Origin: SZUA-430 sp964647355 | GTDB taxonomy: Bacteria > Pseudomonadota > Alphaproteobacteria > Micropepsales > Micropepsaceae | DNA length: 64,000 bases | Assembly (NCBI GenBank): GCA_964647355.1 | Contig: CAZYGK010000006.1 | Location: 1-64,000, forward strand | Direction: 5' to 3' | The notes under the pieces: generated by a model | What the model was told of the DNA's origin: nothing | Databases searched by the model: none | The model's input: the letters and a program-made list of their open reading frames with translations, nothing else | Part shown: positions 25,923 through 35,792 of the stretch, in pieces | Layout: every line of letters begins with the position of its first letter | Numbering within the stretch: position 1 is the first letter of the stretch | Position numbers and translations under genes: made by a program

Positions 25923-26175
25923 CCCAATTGCCCTTATACGGACCAACCTCGCGCCCTTTGCGGCGGAACAGGTTGCCGATGAAAAACGCCACGGCTGACG
26001 CGGCACCCACGATCAGCGCCACCACCAGCAGCGTCGACGCGACGATCGCGATGAGCGCCAGAACGGCCACCGCCACGGCAAGCACGCCAGCAGCACTCAA
26101 CCAGCCGCGCCACCCGCGCGGCTTGAAATACGCCCAGTTGATCGTCACCCGAGGCAAGTCGCGCGGATCGGTCAT
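25912..26175 (-). CDS. Small two-helix membrane protein inside the suf operon
   Basis: An 87-residue protein with a polar N-terminus (MTDPRDLPRVTINWAYFKPR). Two adjacent hydrophobic helices follow (about 27-47 and 50-66), then a basic C-terminal tail (NLFRRKGREVGPYKG). No family is recognised. It sits between sufB and sufC, is separated from sufB by a hairpin-forming repeat, and overlaps sufC by 11 nt. Coupled translation makes a real gene likely. A role in tethering the Suf machinery to the membrane is speculation. Confidence 0.7.
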   Translation of the reverse strand: MTDPRDLPRVTINWAYFKPRGWRGWLSAAGVLAVAVAVLALIAIVASTLLVVALIVGAASAVAFFIGNLFRRKGREVGPYKGNWDDA

Positions 26176-26188
26176 CTCAAACGCTCCT

Positions 26189-26281
26189 CCTGGGACCGCG
26201 GGCGGCCCCGCCCGCTCTTCCAGCGTTGGCGCCGCACAGATCCAGAAAGTAAGAGCGGGCGAGGCCGCTCGCGGTCCCAGG
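26189..26281. repeat. 31-bp imperfect inverted repeat between sufB and the small membrane gene
   Basis: Arms at 26189-26219 and 26251-26281 are reverse complements over 31 bp with two mismatches, separated by 31 nt. Each arm is itself close to a hairpin (GCGGGCG-GCCC-CGCCCGC in the left arm). The GGGACCGCG start of the arm, GC-rich core and nested structure look like a REP/BIME-type dispersed element. It fills nearly the whole 111-bp gap and would be transcribed in the suf mRNA. Confidence 0.8.
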
Positions 26282-26286
26282 AAGGA

Positions 26287-27738
<1,452 letters not shown>

Positions 27739-27745
27739 CGCGCCC

Positions 27746-28897
27746 TCATGCCGCCGCGCGCGCTTCGGCGCGCTTGACGATTCTGATCCATGCCTCCGCG
27801 AACGCGTCCAAGTCCTGCTCGCGCGTGTTCCAGCCAAAGCTCACCCGGATCGCGCATGCGGCGAGCGCTGGCTCCACACCCATCGCGGTCAGCACGTGGC
27901 TCTGCGTCACCTTGCCGGACGAGCACGCCGCCCCCGCACTCACCGAGAACCCGTCGAGATCGAGCGCTATCACCATGTTTTCCGCCGGCACGCCTGGCGC
28001 AGCGACGCAGACCGTATTCGCCAAGCGCTCGGCTTCCGCTCCAAACACCACGGCGCGCGGCACTGCGCTCGACAGCTTGTGCTCAAGCGCTGTGCGCCAG
28101 CCAGCATTGAGCCGGCTGCGTTGCGCCGCTTCCACCGCCGCGCCGAAGCCGGCGATAGCGGCGACATTTTCGGTCCCGGCCCGCCGCCCGAACTCTTGGC
28201 CCCCGCCGCGAATTTGCGACGCAAGCGGCACACCGGAACAAACGACAAGCGCCCCGACACCTTGCGGTCCGCCGAGCTTATGCGCGTTGAACGACAGATA
28301 ATCGGCGCGGAGCGCGCCAACGGCGACATCGACTTTCCCGACCGCCTGCACCGCGTCGCAGTGGACGAGCGCACCGGCAGCACGCGCAAGCGCAGCGGCT
28401 TCCGAAACCGGTTGGATGACGCCAGTTTCGTTGTTCGCCGCCATCACCGAGACAAGCGCGCGCCCCCTGCCTTCGTTCAACAAACTGCGTAGTGCCGCCA
28501 AATCGACAACACCCGCGGACGTCGCGGGACACACAGCCACACGCAACCCCGGCACGGTCTCCTCGCACAACACCGCGGTCGCACGCACGGACTCATGCTC
28601 GATGGCCGACACGATAAGCCGCGTGATACGCGCGCCCGCCGCCGCCGCGCCCTGCACCGCGCCGCGCAGCGCAAGGGCATTGGATTCCGACCCGCCACTC
28701 GTAAAGATCACGTCGTCGGCAGCCGCGCCGACGGCATCCGCCACCTGACGCCGCGCCCGCTCGATCGTCGCGCGCGCGCCACGCCCGTCCGCGTGCACCG
28801 AAAGCGCGTTCCCGGGCGCATCCAGCGCCGCAAGCATCGCCGCCCGCGCTTCGGAGCGCAGTGGCGACGTCGCGTTATGGTCGAAATAGACGCGCAT
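27746..28897 (-). CDS. NifS/IscS-type (group I) cysteine desulfurase
   Basis: Second cysteine desulfurase of the operon, 383 residues. It has the group I features: N-terminal VYFDHNATSPL, PLP lysine in FNAHKLGGPQG, and the active Cys on a loop in SAGAACSSGKV. Start ATG at 28897 is 2 nt after the iscR stop, so it is cotranscribed. It probably supplies sulfur alongside SufS, or for other thio-modifications. The operon pattern iscR-nifS-like-sufB is common in alphaproteobacteria. Confidence 0.92.
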   Translation of the reverse strand: MRVYFDHNATSPLRSEARAAMLAALDAPGNALSVHADGRGARATIERARRQVADAVGAAADDVIFTSGGSESNALALRGAVQGAAAAGARITRLIVSAIEHESVRATAVLCEETVPGLRVAVCPATSAGVVDLAALRSLLNEGRGRALVSVMAANNETGVIQPVSEAAALARAAGALVHCDAVQAVGKVDVAVGALRADYLSFNAHKLGGPQGVGALVVCSGVPLASQIRGGGQEFGRRAGTENVAAIAGFGAAVEAAQRSRLNAGWRTALEHKLSSAVPRAVVFGAEAERLANTVCVAAPGVPAENMVIALDLDGFSVSAGAACSSGKVTQSHVLTAMGVEPALAACAIRVSFGWNTREQDLDAFAEAWIRIVKRAEARAAA

Positions 28898-28899
28898 CG

Positions 28900-29370
28900 T
28901 CAGGCCGCCACGTGCTCCTTGGCACCATTCGTGTGCTCATGTTGCCGGCTCATGCCAAGGACCCGCTTGTTAACGACATCCGCAAGCGTAACCGCATTCA
29001 GAAAGATATGAATCTGCCGGCCAAGCTCTTCCCACAGATCGTGCGTAATGCAGCGGCCCTGTTGCCCCGTGCAGCCGCGCGGCGACCCAAGATCGCACCG
29101 CGTCGCTTTGATGGGCTCGTCGACCGCCAGCATGATGTCGGCGATACGCGTTTCCTCCGGTGAGCGCGCCAAGCGATAGCCACCCCCGGGCCCGCGCGCG
29201 CTGACGACGAGCCCGCCACGCCGCAACCGCGCAAACAACTGCTCCAGATAGGAGAGCGAAATCTCCTGCCGCTGGGCGATCTCATTCAACGCCACCGGTT
29301 TGCCGTTCGCGTTGCGCGCCAGATCGACCATCGCCATGACGGCATATCGGCCCTTGGTGCTCAGATTCAC
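28900..29370 (-). CDS. iscR: Rrf2-family Fe-S regulator IscR
   Basis: Winged-helix repressor that senses Fe-S status. The 156-residue protein has LSTKGRYAVMAMVDLA, an HTH (EIAQRQEISLSYLEQLFARL) and SARGPGGGYRLAR in the wing. The cluster-ligand cysteines are Cys92, Cys100 and Cys107 with His110 nearby. The Cys spacing (7 and 6 residues) is wider than in E. coli IscR (5 and 5). The start is GTG at 29370 with GGAG about 8 nt upstream; the long frame upstream has no support. It heads the suf operon and has a matching operator at its promoter. Confidence 0.93.
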   Translation of the reverse strand: MNLSTKGRYAVMAMVDLARNANGKPVALNEIAQRQEISLSYLEQLFARLRRGGLVVSARGPGGGYRLARSPEETRIADIMLAVDEPIKATRCDLGSPRGCTGQQGRCITHDLWEELGRQIHIFLNAVTLADVVNKRVLGMSRQHEHTNGAKEHVAA

Positions 29371-29488
29371 CGCGCCAATCTCCTCTTCTCTAAGGGCGCC
29401 CAGGCGGCTGGCCCACCCATGCGGGATTTTCTTGCTTTTTCGCCTAGGACCCGTGGTAGAAAGCGCGCCCAATCGCTTTCCGCCGCGC

Positions 29489-29517
29489 GATATAGATTTC
29501 CCGAGTGCAGTGGTCAA
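29489..29517 (-). promoter_or_regulatory. Promoter of the iscR-suf operon
   Basis: On the minus strand, TTGACC (29517-29512) and TATATC (29494-29489) are separated by exactly 17 bp, a good sigma70 spacing. It lies about 119 nt before the iscR GTG start and overlaps the IscR-type operator. No competing promoter of this quality is visible in the 278-bp gap. Confidence 0.7.
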
Positions 29518-29521
29518 GTAT
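29496..29521 (-). promoter_or_regulatory. Type 1 IscR-binding site (candidate)
   Basis: Minus-strand sequence reads ATACTTGACC, six bases, then ACTCGGGAAAT-like text, close to the E. coli type 1 IscR site (ATASYYGACTR...AGTCGGNTAT) and to the E. coli iscR promoter. It covers the -35 element and spacer, so cluster-bound IscR would block RNA polymerase and autoregulate the operon. Confidence 0.65.
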
Positions 29522-29648
29522 TCTGCCGCGGATTTCCGCAACCCGCGGCTAATCCATTGGACTGGAAGCCTTTTCGAGCGGCGCCTCTGGACCCCACATC
29601 CCGAGACTGCGAATCGGAAATACGTGCCGAAACTAGAGGTGAGCCCGA

Positions 29649-30308
29649 ATGCCTGACGTGATTTTCGCCGGACCTGCCGGGCGCCTAGAAGGCAAATACC
29701 AGCATCAGAAGCACAAGTCGGCACCGATCGCACTCATCCTGCACCCGCACCCGCAGCACGGCGGCACGATGAACAATCCCGTCTCGTACGAGATGTTCTA
29801 CTGCTTCCAGCGGCGCGGCTGCTCGGTGCTACGCTTCAATTTCCGCGGCGTCGGCCGCAGCCAGGGCACGTTCGACGGCGGTATCGGCGAACTCTCGGAC
29901 GCTGCCGCAGCACTCGACTGGCTGCAGATGATGAACCCAGGCGCGCAGACTTGCTGGGTCGCGGGCTTCTCGTTCGGCGCCTGGATCGGCATGCAGCTCT
30001 TGATGCGCCGCCCCGAAATCCACGCATTCATTTCCGTCGCGCCGCCCGCGAACATCTACGACTTCACGTTCTTGGCGCCCTGCCCCGCGTCGGGCCTGAT
30101 CGTCCACGGCCGCAACGACCAAGTGTCGCCGGAAGCCGATGTACAGAAGCTGGTGGACCGCCTGAACGCGCAACGAGGGATCAAGATCACGCAGGTCAAG
30201 ATCGAAGGCGCGAACCACTTCTTCGACCAAAACCGCCCCGACCTCGTGAAATCGATCGAAGACTACCTCGACATGCGCATGCCGCCGGTCGAGGAACCAA
30301 CCGTTTAG
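29649..30308 (+). CDS. Alpha/beta hydrolase (DUF-type, CocE/YfbB-like small hydrolase)
   Basis: A 219-residue soluble alpha/beta hydrolase. The nucleophile elbow is GFSFGA (Ser108), the acid is in HGRNDQVSPE (Asp), and the base is the His in GANHFF. An oxyanion-type HPHPQHGGTMNN segment near residue 32 and FRGVGRSQG are typical of the subfamily annotated in alphaproteobacteria as alpha/beta hydrolase. Substrate unknown. It is followed 10 bp later by tyrS on the same strand. Confidence 0.88.
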   Translation: MPDVIFAGPAGRLEGKYQHQKHKSAPIALILHPHPQHGGTMNNPVSYEMFYCFQRRGCSVLRFNFRGVGRSQGTFDGGIGELSDAAAALDWLQMMNPGAQTCWVAGFSFGAWIGMQLLMRRPEIHAFISVAPPANIYDFTFLAPCPASGLIVHGRNDQVSPEADVQKLVDRLNAQRGIKITQVKIEGANHFFDQNRPDLVKSIEDYLDMRMPPVEEPTV

Positions 30309-30318
30309 GACGACGCCT

Positions 30319-31569
30319 ATGAGCGCGTTCCGCTCCGCCTTTATGAACGAGTTCGCCGCGCGCGGGCACCTGCATCAATGCACGAACGAGGAAGGCCTCG
30401 ACGCGCTGATGGCGAAGGAGCGGGTCGCGGGCTACATCGGCTTCGACTGCACCGCGCCCAGCCTGCATATCGGCAACCTGACGCAGATCATGCGCCTGCG
30501 CGTGCTGCAGCGCAGCGGCCACAAGCCCATCGTCGTGGTCGGCGGCGGAACGACGAAGGTCGGCGACCCCTCCGGCAAGGACGAAACGCGCCAGCTCCTG
30601 ACCGACGCCGTGATCGAGGCAAACAAAGAACGCCACAAAGAAATCTACCGCCGCTTCTTGAAGTTCGGCGACGGGCCCACCGACGCGATCATGGTCGACA
30701 ACGCCGAGTGGCTCGACAAGCTCGAATATGTGCCATTTCTGCGCGACATCGGGCGCCACTTCACGATCAACCGCATGATCACGATGGACAGCGTGAAGCT
30801 CCGGCTCGACCGCGAGCAGCCGCTGACGTTCCTCGAATTCAACTACATGATCATGCAGTCCTACGATTTTGTGGAACTGTTCCGCCGCTATGGCTGCCGC
30901 CTGCAGATGGGCGGCTCTGACCAATGGGGCAACATCGTCTCCGGCATCGACCTCGCGCGCCGCACTGACAACGCGGAGCTGTTCGGCCTGACCTCGCCGC
31001 TGATCACCACGTCGTCGGGCGCCAAGATGGGCAAGTCGGTGTCGGGCGCCGTGTGGCTCTCGGCCGACATGCTGTCGCCCTACGAGTATTGGCAGTACTG
31101 GCGCAACGTGGAAGATGCCGACGTCGGCCGCTTCCTGCGCATCTTCACGGACATGCCGTTGCACGAAATCGCGCGCCTTGAGGCCTTGCAAGGCGCCGAA
31201 CTCAACGATGCCAAGAAAGTGCTCGCCACCGAAGCAACTGCGCTGTGCCATGGGCGCGCCGCCGCCGACCAAGCGGCAGAGACGGCACGCCAAACATTTG
31301 TCGAAGGCGCCACCTCGGCGAACCTGCCCACCGTCGAAGTCCCGAAGGCGGAGATTGCCGGCGGCATCGGCGTCCTCGCGGCCTTCACACGCGCGGGCCT
31401 CACGTCGTCGAACGGCGACGCGCGGCGTCAGATCGCCGGCGGCGGTTTGCGCGTGAACGACGAAGCGGTGACGGACGACAAACTAACGCTGAACGCACAG
31501 CACCTGCGTGACGGCGTCATCAAGCTGTCGCTGGGCAAGAAAAAGCACGTTCTTCTGCGCCAGACCTAG
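30319..31569 (+). CDS. tyrS: Tyrosyl-tRNA synthetase
   Basis: Class I aminoacyl-tRNA synthetase attaching tyrosine to tRNA-Tyr. The HIGH-type motif is SLHIGNL, the KMSKS loop reads KMGKSVSGAVWL, and a C-terminal S4-like RNA-binding domain (about 350-410) includes NGDARRQIAGGGLRVNDEAV. Length 416 is normal. Stop codon overlaps that of the convergent AsmA-like gene at CTAG. Confidence 0.97.
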   Translation: MSAFRSAFMNEFAARGHLHQCTNEEGLDALMAKERVAGYIGFDCTAPSLHIGNLTQIMRLRVLQRSGHKPIVVVGGGTTKVGDPSGKDETRQLLTDAVIEANKERHKEIYRRFLKFGDGPTDAIMVDNAEWLDKLEYVPFLRDIGRHFTINRMITMDSVKLRLDREQPLTFLEFNYMIMQSYDFVELFRRYGCRLQMGGSDQWGNIVSGIDLARRTDNAELFGLTSPLITTSSGAKMGKSVSGAVWLSADMLSPYEYWQYWRNVEDADVGRFLRIFTDMPLHEIARLEALQGAELNDAKKVLATEATALCHGRAAADQAAETARQTFVEGATSANLPTVEVPKAEIAGGIGVLAAFTRAGLTSSNGDARRQIAGGGLRVNDEAVTDDKLTLNAQHLRDGVIKLSLGKKKHVLLRQT

Positions 31570-34500
31570 TTGGTCTTCGTTTCCGCCGGAATAGCACTCT
31601 TCTTCTGGACGTCCGGCTTGGGTTCGGGCTGCGGTGCCGCCATCGGCGCTGCAGCTTGTGGCGTCGGTCCCATTTGGAAGATCCTGCGCAGGAAACCCGG
31701 GGCCAGCATCGAAACCGGATTGACCGCAACGCGAAGCTCGTCGACCTCGCCTGAAACGCGGTACGTCACGCCGAGAATGCCTTCGCCGTCGCGCGACCCC
31801 AAAATGTCGCCGATCAGCGGCACCTCACCGAAGATGCTGTTGAGCCCGTAGAGGGGTACGATCGTACCGTTGAGGTCTATCTTGTCGGTTTCGCGGTTGA
31901 TCGTTCCTTGAGCCGACAGGCCGATCGATGGCCCCGCGGCGCGCCCGCTCGTCAGCGTGATCAAGTCGCCACGCCCTTGGAACACCTGCTCGAACTTCGA
32001 AAAGGTAATCCCCTCGCCGCGCATCAGATCGTCCAACCCGGTGAACGACCCCGCAGCAAGCAGCCGCGCCAAGAACGGCTGGTTCACGACCTTGAACTTC
32101 TCGATCTTCAAAACGCCGTCGTAAGCATTCTGCGCCTTCCCCTTACCGGGTCCCGGCACCGGCGACAAGTCGACCGCAAGCGACAGCTCGCCGCCGATCA
32201 AGCTGCGGAAACCCGAAACGCCGCGCACCATCCGCCCCGCATCGGCCGTTTGCAGCTTCAGTTTGCGCGAACCGTCTGCGCCACGCACGAGTTCGCCGCG
32301 CACGTTGGCCGCATCCGCAGACGCATCGGCTCTGAATGCCAAGAGGTTGTCGCCGTCGGACACATACTCGTACTTGACCCCGGTGAACCAGACGTCGCCC
32401 CTGAGGTAAGCCAGATCCATATCCGCCTTGACCGTCATCGGACGTTTCTTGTCGGCCTTCCTGGCGGCTTCGTCGTCTTCCTCCGTCTCGAGAAACCCAG
32501 CCGCGTCGATAACCTTTCCCTTGGCGTCGAACACGAAGCCAGCTTGCTCGTCGTCTCGATAGACCAGCACGAAATCGTTCCGCGGCCCAAGCTGGAGCTT
32601 CTTGAAATCCGCCTCGCGAATCTTACCCCTTCCGACTAACATGCGCCCGACCGCCTTCATGCCGGGCCCGACCGCATCGATATTTCCAATCTCCATCAGT
32701 CCGTCGGGCCTAAACACGACATCCGCCTTGAACGTCGCGTTCGCGTCCTCGGGCTTCGCCCAGCCGAGTTCGCGTGCCACCAGCCGGGCACTCGTCAGAT
32801 TGGCATCCACCTTTGCCTTCTGGAATTTCCCGCCGCGCCCGGTGAACGCAGCAACGACCGTGGTCTTCCCTTCGACATACCGTCCGATGTCGATGCCCAG
32901 CGCCGCGCGATGCGCCGTATTCAGCGTCCCGGTCACATCGAGGCGCGTGCCGATAGCGGCCGTACCCGTAAAATCCTCGGTCCACGTAAAGCCCATCGGC
33001 GCCGTATTCACCTGCACCGCGCCGTGCGCCTTGAAGCCCTTGGTGTTCAGCTTGATATTGAAGACGCCGCCCGTCAGCCGCAGATGCTCGTTGATCGGCA
33101 GCTTCACGTCTTTGAATTGACCGTCGACATCGATGGTCACATCGTCGGCCTTCAAGTCCCTCAGCATCGGAATGCCGAACGTAAACGAGGCATTCGCCGA
33201 ACCGCCCGACTCTGCGACCTTGATGCCGTACCGGGAGGGATAGCCGAGCCTCGGCCGGTCGAGAAGCTCCAACAAGTCACGCGTCGGACCCGTAACATTT
33301 CCGGTGATCGTCCCGACCGTCCCGCGCTGATGGAGCGTCGGAATGACGAACGACCCGCCTCCTATGGTGAGCCTCCCAATGGTGCCGCTGGTCAGATCTA
33401 CTTTGAACGTGTCGCCCTGCGCCGTCGCGGTGCCCTTCACGTTCGTCATATCGGGCAAACCGTCGAGATAGGTGAACCGCATCCGCTCCATGTTGAGCAC
33501 GATGGTCATCATCTCGTCGGGAATCTTGCCGCCGACGATCGCACCCGGCGCAATGTTCACGGCGACGGTACCGTTGGGAACGACCCCTTCGTGCGCGTTG
33601 GCGATCAACCACTCGCGCGCCCCCGGCGCGGCACCCGCCGGCCACAAACGCTTCATGTTCGCGACCGTCATGTTCCTGAACCCGCCGTTCAAGATCACGC
33701 CGGTCGATACGGGATGATCCTGCATCGATCCCGTCAATGTCAGATCGAAGTCGCCCTTCGAGGCATGAATTTCCTCGATCGTCAGATGCTCGCGCGGCGC
33801 ATCGAAAGCCGCCCTGAGCTTCATCGTCTCCAGCGCAAGACCGCCCTCGAAAACATTCGGCGCGTCGATGAAGATGTTCTCGGCCGTCCAGTCGGCGGTC
33901 AGCGTCTGCAAGGCCCCGTCGGCGGCGAACGCAAACGCACCGTCACCGGTGACCTTCCCGCGGATCGTTTTTCCGACCCACGTCATTTCCTCGATCGAAT
34001 ACCGCTCGGAGGGAAAATCCATCTCGACGGTCAACGCGGCACTCTTCAGATGAATGGGCTCGGGCTTCAGCGCCGGAAGCTTGAGCGAACCGGTTCCCGC
34101 ATTGAGCCAAAGCTTGCAGCGCCCCATCTGCCCGGAAATCGCCAGGTCGCACGTGGCGTTGCCGTGCACGGGGATATTGAAGCCCTGCAAAGCCTTGAGC
34201 CCGCTGCCGCTTGCCGCCAATACGCTGAGGCGCACCGGCTTGAAGGCCGCCTCCAGCGATACGCTCTGGGCGCCCTTCTGGTACCGTGCCGCAGCGGTAA
34301 ACAACCACGTGGACTTGTCCTGTAGCCGGACCGGCGCATTCACCGTCACCACGACGCCGCCGGGCTTTCGATCGAAGACCAACGACGCCTTCTCCGCCGT
34401 CCAATACGACTTCGTCTCCTCGTCGAACAGTTTGAGCTTGGCGTTCACGATCGCGATGCGCGTGAGGTAGCGCGATAGCTTGTCTTCCGCCTTCGGATTG

Positions 34501-34994
34501 AGCATCGCATCGAGCACGGCCTTCGTGACCCCGGAGGATGCCCCGTCCTCCTTGGCCTCCGGCGGCGTATCGCCAACTTGGAGACCCAACTGAACGCCGC
34601 CATCCTTGCGCCGCACCACCAGCGCGCTCGCGCCCGAAACTTCGACACTAATAGGTGCGAAGTCGCCGTTCATCAGCGCGGGCCCGGACAGGGCAACATT
34701 TGCCTTCGGGACGCGCGCGATCACGGTACCGCTGACGTCGGTCGCCTGGACGTTCTCGAAACGGAAATGGGCGACCTTTTGATCCTCGGTGAATTCGACG
34801 ACACCGTCGCCAAGATCCACCTGTACGCCCTTGAGACTTGAGTTGATCGCCGCCTCGATACGCGGCACCAGGAAGGAGAGCGGCACGCGGCCGCCGCTCA
34901 TCAGCTGCCAGACGAACAGGCCGGCCGCGAGTACGACGACGCCCAACACGGCAGCGCCAATCCCCAACGCGATCTTTGCCGGACGACTGATCAA
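31566..34994 (-). CDS. Giant AsmA-like/YhdP-type envelope protein
   Basis: A 1142-residue protein with an N-terminal membrane anchor (about 8-30, LGIGAAVLGVVVLAAGLFVW). A very long periplasmic beta-rich region contains the DUF3971 and AsmA-like C-terminal domains (IGLSAQGTINRETDKIDLNG near 1050; YRVSGEVDELRVAVNPVSML at the end). Members such as YhdP and TamB are proposed to bridge inner and outer membranes and move phospholipids. The Pro/Ala/Lys-rich tail is variable. It is a single-gene unit reading toward tyrS, divergent from the peroxiredoxin gene. Confidence 0.88.
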   Translation of the reverse strand: MISRPAKIALGIGAAVLGVVVLAAGLFVWQLMSGGRVPLSFLVPRIEAAINSSLKGVQVDLGDGVVEFTEDQKVAHFRFENVQATDVSGTVIARVPKANVALSGPALMNGDFAPISVEVSGASALVVRRKDGGVQLGLQVGDTPPEAKEDGASSGVTKAVLDAMLNPKAEDKLSRYLTRIAIVNAKLKLFDEETKSYWTAEKASLVFDRKPGGVVVTVNAPVRLQDKSTWLFTAAARYQKGAQSVSLEAAFKPVRLSVLAASGSGLKALQGFNIPVHGNATCDLAISGQMGRCKLWLNAGTGSLKLPALKPEPIHLKSAALTVEMDFPSERYSIEEMTWVGKTIRGKVTGDGAFAFAADGALQTLTADWTAENIFIDAPNVFEGGLALETMKLRAAFDAPREHLTIEEIHASKGDFDLTLTGSMQDHPVSTGVILNGGFRNMTVANMKRLWPAGAAPGAREWLIANAHEGVVPNGTVAVNIAPGAIVGGKIPDEMMTIVLNMERMRFTYLDGLPDMTNVKGTATAQGDTFKVDLTSGTIGRLTIGGGSFVIPTLHQRGTVGTITGNVTGPTRDLLELLDRPRLGYPSRYGIKVAESGGSANASFTFGIPMLRDLKADDVTIDVDGQFKDVKLPINEHLRLTGGVFNIKLNTKGFKAHGAVQVNTAPMGFTWTEDFTGTAAIGTRLDVTGTLNTAHRAALGIDIGRYVEGKTTVVAAFTGRGGKFQKAKVDANLTSARLVARELGWAKPEDANATFKADVVFRPDGLMEIGNIDAVGPGMKAVGRMLVGRGKIREADFKKLQLGPRNDFVLVYRDDEQAGFVFDAKGKVIDAAGFLETEEDDEAARKADKKRPMTVKADMDLAYLRGDVWFTGVKYEYVSDGDNLLAFRADASADAANVRGELVRGADGSRKLKLQTADAGRMVRGVSGFRSLIGGELSLAVDLSPVPGPGKGKAQNAYDGVLKIEKFKVVNQPFLARLLAAGSFTGLDDLMRGEGITFSKFEQVFQGRGDLITLTSGRAAGPSIGLSAQGTINRETDKIDLNGTIVPLYGLNSIFGEVPLIGDILGSRDGEGILGVTYRVSGEVDELRVAVNPVSMLAPGFLRRIFQMGPTPQAAAPMAAPQPEPKPDVQKKSAIPAETKTN

Positions 34995-35153
34995 ACGAAC
35001 ACCCTCAACGGCACGCAGGCAAACTTACCCGCGCGGCCCAGAACGCCAAGCTAACACGCTCAAGCCGGACGCATACCTGACAAAGCCCCGGATGTCTTGG
35101 TTCTCGCACCGAAAACTGCTTCAAAACCCACCTGCAACGAAAGGAGCGAACAA

Positions 35154-35624
35154 ATGGCCAAACCACTCGCGGAAGGAGATAAGGCACCGGCCTTTTCGCT
35201 AGATGCGGACGGCGCCCAAAAGGTGTCCCTCAAAGACCTCGCCGGCAAACCCGCCGTTCTGTATTTTTACCCTAAAGACGACACCCCCGGCTGCACCAAA
35301 GAAGCCATCGACTTCACGGCCGCCGCTGCCGCTTTCAAGCGGCTCGGCGCCACCATCGTTGGGGTTTCCAAGGACAGCGTGGCCGCCCACGACCGCTTCA
35401 AGAAGAAGCACAAACTCTCCGTCGTTCTGGCCTCCGACCCCGACGGCAAAGTCATAGAATCATACGGCGCCTGGGTGGAAAAAAGCATGTACGGGCGCAC
35501 CTACATGGGCATCGAGCGCTCCACGTTCTTGATCGACGGCAAGGGCCGACTGGCCAAAATCTGGCGAAAAGTGAGAGTTCCGGGCCACGTGGAAGAGGTT
35601 TTGGCCGCCGCCAAGGAGCTATGA
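35154..35624 (+). CDS. bcp: Thiol peroxidase Bcp/PrxQ
   Basis: Thiol peroxidase reducing hydrogen and organic peroxides. The peroxidatic Cys47 lies in FYPKDDTPGCTKEAIDF. There is no second cysteine anywhere in the 156 residues, so it is a 1-Cys type, unlike E. coli Bcp, and must use an external thiol. The ATG at 35154 has AAAGGAG 6 nt upstream, so the in-frame start at 35097 is rejected. It is divergent from the AsmA-like gene. Confidence 0.95.
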   Translation: MAKPLAEGDKAPAFSLDADGAQKVSLKDLAGKPAVLYFYPKDDTPGCTKEAIDFTAAAAAFKRLGATIVGVSKDSVAAHDRFKKKHKLSVVLASDPDGKVIESYGAWVEKSMYGRTYMGIERSTFLIDGKGRLAKIWRKVRVPGHVEEVLAAAKEL

Positions 35625-35792
35625 GTGAATTCCTAAAAAAGATGTAAGGAATCCGCGATTTCTACAGCTTGGCGAAAAGCTTCAAATCCGTAACAATTCA
35701 CAGGCTTCCCCAGTGGGCCGGGGGATGAGGTGCCGCCGGGGTTAGCCCGGAGGTCGGCATCGTCCGGCGTTGCATTTAGTTGAGGTTGTCGG

